Below are positions 23,467-31,240 of a stretch of DNA of 34,100 bases, one piece after another. Origin of the DNA: Flavobacteriales bacterium. Its GTDB lineage: Bacteria; Bacteroidota; Bacteroidia; Flavobacteriales; Flavobacteriaceae. The notes under the pieces are model-generated. The model did no database searches and was not told where the DNA came from. It worked only from the letters and a program-made list of their open reading frames with translations. The position numbers were made by a program, and so were the translations under genes. The DNA is taken from assembly GCA_027066365.1 (NCBI GenBank), contig JAMONV010000050.1:1-34100 (forward strand), written 5' to 3'. Positions within the stretch are counted from its first letter, which is position 1. The number at the start of each line of letters is the position of its first letter.

Positions 23467-24645
23467 TTATTGAGCCGGATTGCTAAATCCGATTTCTACC
23501 TTTATCATCCGGGCGGTTCCCGTAGGAACAACCCCGATTTGCACTTTCAGTTCGCTCGTACCGATAATGTCTTGTTCCGGGTCAATATACACTTCCAAAC
23601 CGCTGATTTCACCTTCCGAAAGCATACGTTCCAAAGCCCGTTTGGCATCGTTCTCAAATGACTTGACCACTTCCGGACTCATACGTCCCGTTTCGGCGTC
23701 CACCTTGACCGGACTTCCCAACCGTGGCAACAAAACGGCACGCACCTCACGTATGGCTTTGTCCATGGTGCGGTTGCTCTCGATGTAGGCATAATCGTCG
23801 GTTACGGCCGTGGCCGTATAGCTGTCGTTCAGGTAGATGCCGGCAATACCGGTATAAAGGCGGAAAAAGATATAACCTTTTTCGTCCAAGGCTTCCAATT
23901 CTCCTTCGTTAATGTCCGTAACGGGCGTGGCGTCTATGCCCGGACTGAGTAAAGCGCCGCCTTGCAAGTTGAATTTTTCCACCCATGCCACGCTTTCATT
24001 GACGCGCGCCCGCGAAACGGCCCCCAATAAGGTGCCCACGGCCGCATAATCCGGTTGCGGATTGATCGTGTTGTTTGCTACCGCCATATTTTGGCCGATC
24101 ATCACGCTTACGTTGGGCGCGTTCAACGAATGTAAATCGTGGGTGGTGGTCTTCGACACGCCGTATCCTTCCAAAATAAGTTGCAACGGCTTGGCATGTG
24201 TGGCGGCATAATCGGCAAAGCTTTGGGCTTGTCCCACCAAACCGATTACGTCGCTTTCCGTAACCCCGGATTTGTTGAACACTATACCCACCTGACGAAT
24301 GTCGCCTCCGGCATCGTTGAGCAAACGGTTCAAAGCACCGCCGGTGCTTACATAGTCCGCTAAGGCGGTATTCGGATCTATTAAGCGCAAAAACAAAACG
24401 CCGTCCGGGTTGATACGGAAAAACTCGGCGATATGTTCATATACCAAAATGCCGTTATTTGTGTCGTAATCCGCATCGATACCCAAGGCGCGGGCATCGT
24501 CCACCGATTGCAAGCGGTAGGTTTGGTCCAATTGGACGCCGCCCGTAACGGCCACGCCACCGGCCAATAAACCGGAATACATGTCCTTGACGGGTTGGCG
24601 CCGGCCCAGATTACCGCTCGTTTTTACTATGGTGAGTTTGTTCAT
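23467..24645 (-). CDS. Contractile tail sheath protein (DUF2586-like)
   Basis: 392 residues. N-terminal NKLTIVKTSGNLGRRQP, a domain with EHIAEFFRINPDGVLFLRLID, then the central YIFFRLYTGIAGIYLNDSYTA and DDYAYIESNRTMDKAIREVRAVLLP segments that characterise phage sheath proteins, ending GVVPTGTARMIKVEIGF. The sheath contracts on host binding and drives the tube through the envelope, so this is a myophage. Assigned to DUF2586-type sheaths by memory of the family. Confidence 0.85.
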   Translation of the reverse strand: MNKLTIVKTSGNLGRRQPVKDMYSGLLAGGVAVTGGVQLDQTYRLQSVDDARALGIDADYDTNNGILVYEHIAEFFRINPDGVLFLRLIDPNTALADYVSTGGALNRLLNDAGGDIRQVGIVFNKSGVTESDVIGLVGQAQSFADYAATHAKPLQLILEGYGVSKTTTHDLHSLNAPNVSVMIGQNMAVANNTINPQPDYAAVGTLLGAVSRARVNESVAWVEKFNLQGGALLSPGIDATPVTDINEGELEALDEKGYIFFRLYTGIAGIYLNDSYTATAVTDDYAYIESNRTMDKAIREVRAVLLPRLGSPVKVDAETGRMSPEVVKSFENDAKRALERMLSEGEISGLEVYIDPEQDIIGTSELKVQIGVVPTGTARMIKVEIGFSNPAQ

Positions 24646-24671
24646 TTTTTTAGGGATTTGGGATTTAGGAT

Positions 24672-25034
24672 TTAGCTTTTTTTGTTTCCTTTCTTTCCTT
24701 TGGTCTCACCGGTTTCGGGTTCGGCCGGCTGTTCGGTTTTATCCGGCTCATTTGACTTTTCGGGTTCGGCCGGTTCGGTTTGTTCCTTTTCTTTTTCCTC
24801 GCCTTTTTTTGGTTCGTCCTTGGCGGTGGCGGGATTGCCTTTCTTTCCTTTGGTTTCGTAATCCTTTCTTTTCACTTCAAACCATTTGATGCCTTTTTTA
24901 CGGGCATGATCCATGGCGAAGTTTTTGGCTTCGGGTAAAAAGATGTTCCCGTCTTCGGTGACGATAAGCGCGTCGGTATCTTTGTGATACGCGAATGCTT
25001 CTTTGATTTTTTGTTCCAATTGTTTTTTGGTCAT
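24672..25034 (-). CDS. Phage protein with charged repetitive tail, unknown function
   Basis: 120 residues from ATG 25034. An N-terminal helical/beta part (1-60: KKQLEQKIKEAFAYHKDTDA, FLPEAKNFAMDHARKKGIKW) and a C-terminal half made of E/P/K/T repeats (TEPAEPEKSNEPDKTEQPAEP). Such proteins sit between capsid and sheath genes in related phages and may act as capsid decoration or head-tail joining proteins. I cannot name the family. The upstream in-frame start at 25070 is rejected because it would overlap the endolysin gene by 25 bp. Confidence 0.6.
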   Translation of the reverse strand: MTKKQLEQKIKEAFAYHKDTDALIVTEDGNIFLPEAKNFAMDHARKKGIKWFEVKRKDYETKGKKGNPATAKDEPKKGEEKEKEQTEPAEPEKSNEPDKTEQPAEPETGETKGKKGNKKS

Positions 25035-25045
25035 GGCTGTTTTTT

Positions 25046-25468
25046 TTAGTCTTTGATTTGGTTCCACCACGCCCGGGCATCAAAGCACGGACAGGCCTTT
25101 TTCACGCCCGGAAAATCCCGGTGTCCTTTTACTTCGGCATAAGGCCATATTTCCTTTAATGCTTTCACCAGCGTGGCCAATGTGATTTTTTGTTCTTCGG
25201 TTCTGTTGTCTTCCGGCTTGCCGGTTATGTTGTTCAGGCCTCCCACCCAACATATACCGATGCTTCGCCGGTTGTATCCTTTGACATGCGCCCCCGGTTT
25301 TTTGAGCGGACGGCCGCGTTCCAACACGCCGTTGCGCCGTATGACAAAGTGGTATCCGATGTCGGAAAAGCCGCGGTCAAGGTGCCACCGGCGTATTTCG
25401 GCGGCACCTATATCCGCACTCGGCTTCGTTGCACTACAATGGACCACTATGTATTCGACGGGACGCAT
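25046..25468 (-). CDS. N-acetylmuramoyl-L-alanine amidase, phage endolysin
   Basis: 140 residues, T7-lysozyme type (Amidase_2). Zinc ligands are His10 (VVHCSAT), His116 (GHRDFPG) and Cys126 (ACPCFD). The GYHFVI and SIGICWVGG strands are also typical. It cuts the amide bond between N-acetylmuramic acid and the stem peptide. There is no signal peptide, so export to the wall must depend on a holin, which I did not identify. It sits 8 bp after the capsid gene inside the structural operon, away from the spanin-like gene. Confidence 0.92.
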   Translation of the reverse strand: MRPVEYIVVHCSATKPSADIGAAEIRRWHLDRGFSDIGYHFVIRRNGVLERGRPLKKPGAHVKGYNRRSIGICWVGGLNNITGKPEDNRTEEQKITLATLVKALKEIWPYAEVKGHRDFPGVKKACPCFDARAWWNQIKD

Positions 25469-25476
25469 ATTCCGGT

Positions 25477-26490
25477 TTATCCGCTGTAAATGGCGCCAAG
25501 CCCTTTGCCACGTAAAGGCAATGCAATGCCACGCATTTGCATGCCCATGATGTCGCCCCGGTGTCCGGGATCGCGTTCTTTCAGGAACAGGTCAAAAGTT
25601 CCCAAAGCGCGCATCACCTCCGATTCGGACCAGGCCACCGATGCTATGGTGTCGTTGCTTCCGGCGGCGGCACCGAAGGCCTTCTTGGTGCCGGTGGATT
25701 TGTCATATACCGGCATCTTGCTGAAACGGAATATTCGGAAACCGAACAATTCACCGTCGCGCATAACCTCCTTGAACAATTTCAAGTCTTCGGCCATCAG
25801 GTCGGCTTGGTGCTTGGGATGCAACACCAATACACGATCGTCCGGGATGTCCACCATGTTGAATAACTCGAAGAGTTTGAGTACGTCGTCGAAGGTGAGT
25901 TTTTTGCGCCCGGTGCCGTCGTCTTGACCGGTGGATGCCAATACGGGCGTATATTGCCCGTTGCTATTCGGTGCGTAGGCATGAATAGCCTTTTTGGCAA
26001 AGGTTTCACGCAACTGCCGGCGAAAGCCTTCAATCACACTTTGACGTTTGTCATACGAAAGCTCCACCGCTTCGGCATTACGCACCACGATATTTTTGGT
26101 ATCGTAATAATCCAACTCAATGGCATGCGGAAGATCATCACGTTCTTGCACCGGGATTGGATAGGTGGTGTTATTGATAAGTACGTCCGGCAAAATGCCC
26201 GCTTCGGCGATATTGATTTTGTCATTCTCTACAAATGCCGATAAATCGCGGGAACGTTTCAGGAAACTGTCGTCCGGGAAAAAGCCCTCCAAAATTTCCG
26301 GCAACCAAATTTCCTTATTCAGTCCGGCAAATAAAGCCCCTCCTTGCACTCCCGAAGGAACAAACGATAAGGCCAACATGAGTACGGCGGCAACCGTGAA
26401 CGACAGCCCCGTTACGTTACTTACGGCCACGGCCGCCAACACTACGGCCAACATGGCAAATACAAGATTCAAAAAGCGTTTCATATGCAT
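25477..26490 (-). CDS. Major capsid protein with N-terminal hydrophobic extension
   Basis: 337 residues from ATG 26490 (MHMKRFLN); 26484 is an equally good start. A longer frame from 26589 overlaps the protease gene and is rejected. The first 45 residues form two hydrophobic helices, followed by AGLNKEIWLPEILEGFFPDD, FVENDKINIAEAG, then LPHAIELDYYDTKNIVVRNAEA and a final domain with VLVLHPKHQADLM, typical of Mu-type major capsid proteins. It assembles into the icosahedral head. The hydrophobic N-terminus is unusual for a capsid protein and may be cut off by the protease encoded just upstream. Confidence 0.82.
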   Translation of the reverse strand: MHMKRFLNLVFAMLAVVLAAVAVSNVTGLSFTVAAVLMLALSFVPSGVQGGALFAGLNKEIWLPEILEGFFPDDSFLKRSRDLSAFVENDKINIAEAGILPDVLINNTTYPIPVQERDDLPHAIELDYYDTKNIVVRNAEAVELSYDKRQSVIEGFRRQLRETFAKKAIHAYAPNSNGQYTPVLASTGQDDGTGRKKLTFDDVLKLFELFNMVDIPDDRVLVLHPKHQADLMAEDLKLFKEVMRDGELFGFRIFRFSKMPVYDKSTGTKKAFGAAAGSNDTIASVAWSESEVMRALGTFDLFLKERDPGHRGDIMGMQMRGIALPLRGKGLGAIYSG

Positions 26491-26497
26491 ACGGTTT

Positions 26498-27415
26498 TTA
26501 TTTTTTGTTGATAATTTCTTGATACACATCGGGTGCTTCGCGTTTGATACGCAACAGTCCCGGCGTGTCTTTTTTGCGCCAATCCGCAAAAGTCCAGTCT
26601 TCGCGTCCGGCCATTAAGGGATGCTTCACCGGTGGCACGGGGTGCGCACCGGGCAATTTTTGCGCCTTGGGAAGACCGCTGAGCGTCTTTTTAAACAGCT
26701 CGAAATCGGTTTGTCCCAATCGTTGAAAATCCTCTTTGGTCGATGCATCGATACGGCCGTCTTCAATGGCGGCCTGTAAAAGTTCGTCAATCTGACGTTG
26801 TTTGATTTCTTCCAATTGCTTTAGCAATTGATCGCGTTCGGCGGCCAATAGCTCGATGGCCCGTTCCACCGCTTGCATGTCTGCACCGGGCTGTAAGCCC
26901 AAGCGTTGCAAGGTGTCTTTGCTGAATGTGAGTTCCATATTTTGGGAATTTGGTTTGCTGATTGGTTTTCCGATGCGTTGCAATGCCAATTCAAAAGCCT
27001 CGCCTTCCAGGCGGTTGCCGGCTTCGTCATATAAGGCCAAGGCATTTTTGTTGGACGGAATGTCCACAATGCTCGCTTCCATCACTTCGGCCGTAACAAC
27101 CGGCGGCTCTCCGCTTCGGCGACCGGTGGATAAAATGCGAATGCCCAAACTGGCACCTTTCAAAAATCCTTTTTCCACCCGCCGGCGTATCTTAGCGGCC
27201 AACTCTTCACCTTCGCCTTCCAAAAATTGCGGCTTGGCTTTCAAAATGCCGTCCTTCAGTTCTATGTCCGTCCATTTCCCTATTAATTCATAATGATTAT
27301 AGAGCATCACCGGATTGGACCGGAAACGCTCCGTATCAATCTTATCCATATCCAACCGGAAACCGTATGAGTTTACGGAACCGTCGCTTAACACAAATAC
27401 AGGCAAATCGGACAT
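26498..27415 (-). CDS. Prohead protease with C-terminal scaffold
   Basis: 305 residues, first gene of the leftward arm. The N-terminal domain is a herpesvirus/HK97-type serine protease: His41 in MLYNHY, Ser89 in GFLKGASLGI, and ASIVDIPSNKNALAL (114-128), the standard third element. Residues 170-240 form a coiled coil (AIELLAAERDQLLKQLEEIK) that likely serves as scaffold, as in Mu gpI/Z. The C-terminus (DWRKKDTPGLLRIKREAPDVY) is typical of the Mu-like form. It should guide capsid assembly and then cleave scaffold and capsid N-termini. Confidence 0.85.
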   Translation of the reverse strand: MSDLPVFVLSDGSVNSYGFRLDMDKIDTERFRSNPVMLYNHYELIGKWTDIELKDGILKAKPQFLEGEGEELAAKIRRRVEKGFLKGASLGIRILSTGRRSGEPPVVTAEVMEASIVDIPSNKNALALYDEAGNRLEGEAFELALQRIGKPISKPNSQNMELTFSKDTLQRLGLQPGADMQAVERAIELLAAERDQLLKQLEEIKQRQIDELLQAAIEDGRIDASTKEDFQRLGQTDFELFKKTLSGLPKAQKLPGAHPVPPVKHPLMAGREDWTFADWRKKDTPGLLRIKREAPDVYQEIINKK

Positions 27416-27602
27416 TTTCGCATCGTTTTTCTCTACAAATATGAAGGTGTTTTCAAGCCTTTTCCAAATTGTAATTCAATGGTTTGCGCTTATTTTGACA
27501 AGGGTTGTACCGTATCGTGCCAAGCATTGGTGAAATAAGCGCTAACGCTTAAACTAAAAATTGTTACTCCGCCAACGTATGATGATTTTTGTATAAAAAA
27601 AC
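27416..27602. promoter_or_regulatory. Divergent late control region with two promoters and an inverted repeat
   Basis: Leftward: TTTG (complement of 27465-27468), 21 nt, then CATATTTG (complement of 27436-27443), 7 of 8 to TAnnTTTG. Rightward: TTG at 27561-27563, 20 nt, then GATTTTTG at 27584-27591, 7 of 8. Between them TAAGCG-CTAA-CGCTTA (27536-27551) is a perfect 6-bp inverted repeat, and a further CGCTTA half-site lies at 27487-27492. This suggests a shared activator or repressor site controlling both morphogenesis arms. Confidence 0.6.
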
Positions 27603-28052
27603 ATGGCGTTAAACGACACAAAACGGCGCTCGGCCAGGCGTTTGTATCTCCATACCGACATGACGCGAAAAGAAATCGCGGAAACCGTGCATGTAACGGA
27701 AAAAACCTTGCGCCGGTGGATCGAAAAATACGGCTGGGACAAACTCAAAGAAGCCGAAAGCATTACGCGCCGCCAACTCCTTAACGATGCCTATAAACAA
27801 CTCAAACGGATTAACGAACATATCGAAACCAACCTCGACGGCATCCCCAACAAGGAAATGTCCGACGCCAAAGCCGTGATAAGGAAGGAAATCGAAGCCC
27901 TTTCCGACAGTCCTTTACATATATATATCGAAGTGGTTGAAGAACTGATCGGATACGTGCAAAGCCACCGGCCCAAGGAATTGAAATCCGTGGCCGCGCT
28001 GGTAAATGATTTCATCGAAGCTAAAGCCAAAGAGAAAAACATAAGCGTATAA
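27603..28052 (+). CDS. Terminase small subunit (DUF1804-like)
   Basis: 149 residues, first gene of the rightward arm. N-terminal helix-turn-helix: MTRKEIAETVHVTEKTLRRWIEKYGWD (about 20-46), which should bind the packaging start site. The helical remainder is likely for oligomerisation (ADAKAVIRKEIEALSDSP). Gene order before TerL supports the call. The Mu equivalent is gp27/DUF1804 class. Confidence 0.8.
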   Translation: MALNDTKRRSARRLYLHTDMTRKEIAETVHVTEKTLRRWIEKYGWDKLKEAESITRRQLLNDAYKQLKRINEHIETNLDGIPNKEMSDAKAVIRKEIEALSDSPLHIYIEVVEELIGYVQSHRPKELKSVAALVNDFIEAKAKEKNISV

Positions 28053-28144
28053 AAAAATGTTCAATCGGCGTTAAACCTCTTTTGTGAGCGCATTTTATCA
28101 AAAAGACGGTTAGCCACACGTCAAACAGCGAAAAACGCCCTTAT
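28053..28144. other. Intergenic gap before large terminase
   Basis: 92 bp without a gene inside an otherwise tightly packed operon. It contains repeated short strings (GTTAAAC, GTTAGCC, GTCAAAC) but no clear stem or promoter. A packaging site is possible but not demonstrable. Confidence 0.3.
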
Positions 28145-29653
28145 ATGGCAAAAATCAAAGACAAAGAAGCATTAAAACGGTTCCGGGAAAAAACCAAACA
28201 TATTTTTTCCGAAACGGCCGTCAATCCCTACGAAAGCGAAACCGACCGAAAGGCGCGCATTCAAAGGGCCAAAAAAGATTATGCTTACTTTGTTTCTTAC
28301 TATTTTCCGCATTATGCCACGGCCCCTACGGCCAAGTTTCATATCCGGGCGGCAAACATGATTAGAAAAGACCCGCAAGCACGCATCGTGCTTATGTGGG
28401 CGCGCGGACATGCCAAAAGCACCCACGCCGACCTGATGATACCGCTTTGGCTCAAAATTCAGGATGAGCATACCTTCAAAGTCATGGTGCTGACCGGCAA
28501 AAGCTTCGACGCCGCTTCCATATTGCTTTCCGATTTACAAGCCGAATTGCAATTCAACCAACGCTACATTCACGACTTCGGACCCCAAGTCAAACACGGA
28601 AGCTGGGAAGAAGGCAAGTTCGTCACCCAAGACGGACGCGCCTTTTTTGCCCTCGGACGCGGACAAAGCCCGCGCGGTCTTCGCTACCGACAACACCGCC
28701 CCGATTATATCGTAATGGACGACATCGACGACGACGAATTGGTACGCAACCCCGACCGCGTGGCCAAACTCTACGACTGGACATTGGAAGCCTTGCTGGG
28801 AAGTATGGCCATGGGACGCGGACGCTTTATAGCCGTAGGTAACAAAATCGCCAAAAACTCCATTATCGCCCGCCTGAGCGAACATCCTTCCTTCACAACC
28901 TTACGGGTGGACGTATTGGACAAAAACGGCCGGCCGGCTTGGCCCGAAAATTATTCCAAGTCCGAAATCATGCGCCTGATTGACGAAATGGGATACCGGC
29001 GCGCTCAAAAAGAATTGTTCAACAATCCCGTCACCGAAGGCGCCGTATTCAAACAGGAATGGATACGATGGGAAAAACCATTGCCGCTCAGCAGTTACAA
29101 ACGCATTTTAGCCTACATCGACCCTTCGTTCAAAGGCGGACGCACGGCCGATTACAAAGCCATCGTGGTGGTGGGATCCGACGGACGAAATATGGACGTA
29201 CTCCGGGCATTCGTGCGCAAGACCAACATCGGCGAAATGATACGCTGGCTTTTCGACCATTATCAAAATCTCCCCGAAAATGTGGTATGTGAATATTACA
29301 TGGAAGCCAATTTTGCCCAGGATCTCATTATGGATGAATTCGATCGCGAAGCCGAAAAACACGGTATCGTCTTCCCCTTGCGCAAAGACACCCGTCGAAA
29401 ACCGGACAAATTCGCCCGTATCGAAGCCATGGCGCCCCTGTTTGAGAAAGGACGCATCCGGTTTAACGTCAAAGAAAAAAACAGTCCCGATATGACGACC
29501 CTCATCGAACAATTGCTGAGCTTCCAAAAAGGAAGCCGCGCACACGACGACGGGCCGGACGCCTTGGAAGGCGCCGTATGGATACTATCGCGCGACATGC
29601 GAAAAAACCGCGCCAATTATGTGGTAAAACACCGAACAAGCCGAAAATTTTAA
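28145..29653 (+). CDS. Terminase large subunit
   Basis: 502 residues, the packaging motor. ATPase part: adenine-binding region, Walker A-like WARGHAKST (Lys91), Walker B YIVMDDIDDD (Asp192-Asp193), then GNKIAKNSI as coupling motif. Nuclease part (RNase H-like): Asp326 in AYIDPSFKGG, YYMEANFAQD near 384, and Asp472 in HDDGPDALEGAVW. It translocates DNA into the prohead and cuts it. All motifs are intact, so the gene should be functional. Confidence 0.95.
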   Translation: MAKIKDKEALKRFREKTKHIFSETAVNPYESETDRKARIQRAKKDYAYFVSYYFPHYATAPTAKFHIRAANMIRKDPQARIVLMWARGHAKSTHADLMIPLWLKIQDEHTFKVMVLTGKSFDAASILLSDLQAELQFNQRYIHDFGPQVKHGSWEEGKFVTQDGRAFFALGRGQSPRGLRYRQHRPDYIVMDDIDDDELVRNPDRVAKLYDWTLEALLGSMAMGRGRFIAVGNKIAKNSIIARLSEHPSFTTLRVDVLDKNGRPAWPENYSKSEIMRLIDEMGYRRAQKELFNNPVTEGAVFKQEWIRWEKPLPLSSYKRILAYIDPSFKGGRTADYKAIVVVGSDGRNMDVLRAFVRKTNIGEMIRWLFDHYQNLPENVVCEYYMEANFAQDLIMDEFDREAEKHGIVFPLRKDTRRKPDKFARIEAMAPLFEKGRIRFNVKEKNSPDMTTLIEQLLSFQKGSRAHDDGPDALEGAVWILSRDMRKNRANYVVKHRTSRKF

Positions 29654-29656
29654 GCC

Positions 29657-30058
29657 ATGCAATACCTGACCATCGACGACATACACCAATTAATCACGCC
29701 GGACGACCTGGAAGTCCTTATCAATAACGATACGGCCAAGCTGGACCGTGCCGAACAAATGGCCGTGGAAGAAGTAAAACCGTATGTGGCCGTTCGCTAC
29801 GATACGGACGTCCTGTTTACGCCTCCCTTGCGCGAACCGTTACGCACCATCGTAACCGACGTGATGCTGTGGCATCTCCATGCCGTTGTTTCGCCCGATC
29901 ATATCCCCGAACTCCGAAAAGAACGCTACGACAAAGCCGTTCAATGGTTGGAAAAACTGGCCGACGGATTGCTCAATCCGGATTTTCCGGCCAAAGAAGA
30001 TGCCACCGGCAAGCCATTGCGCTACGGAAGCGGACCTAAATTCAATCATTATTTCTAA
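29657..30058 (+). CDS. Mu Gp36-like protein (DUF1320)
   Basis: 133 residues, 3 bp after TerL. Begins YLTIDDIHQLITPDDLEVLIN, and contains AVEEVKPYVAVRYDTDVLF and REPLRTIVTDVMLWHLHA, the usual DUF1320 pattern (helical bundle that joins head and tail). Normal length for this family. In Mu it is gene 36. Confidence 0.85.
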   Translation: MQYLTIDDIHQLITPDDLEVLINNDTAKLDRAEQMAVEEVKPYVAVRYDTDVLFTPPLREPLRTIVTDVMLWHLHAVVSPDHIPELRKERYDKAVQWLEKLADGLLNPDFPAKEDATGKPLRYGSGPKFNHYF

Positions 30059-30068
30059 AACTTGAATT

Positions 30069-31229
30069 ATGGCAACCAAACAAAAAAAACGCAAACAACG
30101 TCCCAACCGCATCGTGGACAAACTCATCGTAACTTATACCCGCCGTGCGCGACACGACATCGCCCAATGGCAAGCGGCATTGGCTTTGGCCGAAAATCCC
30201 GAGCGCCCGCGCCGGTGGATGCTCTACAATATATACCGCGACATCCTTCTGGATCCGCACCTGACGGCCGAAATCCAAAAACGCACCCTGGCTGTTACCG
30301 GTGCGTCCTACCGGCTCATCGACAAAAACGGAAAAGACAGCGACCGCACCGAACTCTTACAACGCGAATGGTTCGACAAGCTCTTGCAATGGATTTTGGA
30401 AGCCCGCTTTTGGGGCCATTCGCTCATCCAGATCGATACGCTTCATGCCGGCGAAATCGACCGGCTCGAATTGGTGGACCGGCGCCACGTGGTACCGGAA
30501 CAGGGATTGTTCCTTCCCAATATGTTCGACGATAAAGCAATACAATACCGCGATCCCAAATATTACCGCTGGCTCATCGAAGTGGGCGAATACCGCGATT
30601 TAGGATTGCTCAACAAAGCCGTTCCCCACGTGCTCTTCAAACGATTCGCACAAAGCGCTTGGAGCGAATTCACGGAAATTTTCGGCATGCCCATCCGTAT
30701 AGCCAAAACCAATACCAATGACACCGAAGCACTCAACAGATTGGAGCAAATGATGGTGAACATGTCCACTGCTTTTTATGCCGTAATCGATTATGACGAA
30801 GCCATTGAATTTATCGAAACGGCAAAAACCGACGGAGCCGTCTATGACAAACTCATCGACAGGTCCAACAGCGAAATATCCAAACTTATTTCCGGCGCCG
30901 TCTTGGGCGAACGCTCGCCTGGCGGAAGCCGCGCCAAAGAACAGGTGGGCAAAAACATCAGCGACCAAATCACCGCCGCCGACCGCCGCTGGATCGGACG
31001 CGTCATGAACCATTACGTGTTGCCCAAACTGATTCGCTTGGGCTATCCGTTCCAAGGTTTGCGCTTCGCATTCGACGTGGAACCGGACATCAACCAACTT
31101 TGGGAAATCACCAGCGGTGTGCTCAATCACTACGACGTGGATCCCGAATTTATACGCACCACCTTCGGCATTCCGGTCACCGGAAAGAAAGAACAACAAC
31201 TGGGCATTCCGGACGATTTTTTCGATTAA
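30069..31229 (+). CDS. Portal protein (DUF935, Mu gp29-like)
   Basis: 386 residues. Recognisable DUF935 features: YNIYRDILLDPHLTAEIQKR near 53-72, ARFWGHSLIQID near 115, VPHVLFKRFAQSAWSEFTEIFGMPIRI (about 186-212) and the GAVLGERSPGGSRAKEQVG segment (about 276-294) in the second half. It forms the ring through which DNA enters the head. It is shorter than Mu gp29 (over 500 residues), lacking an N-terminal extension, but the core motifs are intact. Confidence 0.88.
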   Translation: MATKQKKRKQRPNRIVDKLIVTYTRRARHDIAQWQAALALAENPERPRRWMLYNIYRDILLDPHLTAEIQKRTLAVTGASYRLIDKNGKDSDRTELLQREWFDKLLQWILEARFWGHSLIQIDTLHAGEIDRLELVDRRHVVPEQGLFLPNMFDDKAIQYRDPKYYRWLIEVGEYRDLGLLNKAVPHVLFKRFAQSAWSEFTEIFGMPIRIAKTNTNDTEALNRLEQMMVNMSTAFYAVIDYDEAIEFIETAKTDGAVYDKLIDRSNSEISKLISGAVLGERSPGGSRAKEQVGKNISDQITAADRRWIGRVMNHYVLPKLIRLGYPFQGLRFAFDVEPDINQLWEITSGVLNHYDVDPEFIRTTFGIPVTGKKEQQLGIPDDFFD

Positions 31230-31240
31230 GCCCCGGAGCC

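Noticed and set aside
25490-25927. Plus-strand frames opposite the capsid gene
   Set aside because: Antisense shadows of the capsid coding sequence.
26491-26589. Upstream extension of the capsid frame to 26589
   Set aside because: Overlaps the end of the protease gene; MHMKRF at 26490 begins a sensible N-terminus.
31100-31240. Upstream extension of the gpF frame to 31100
   Set aside because: It overlaps the portal gene by 130 bp in another frame and yields an H/R/T-rich shadow peptide; the ATG at 31241 is used.
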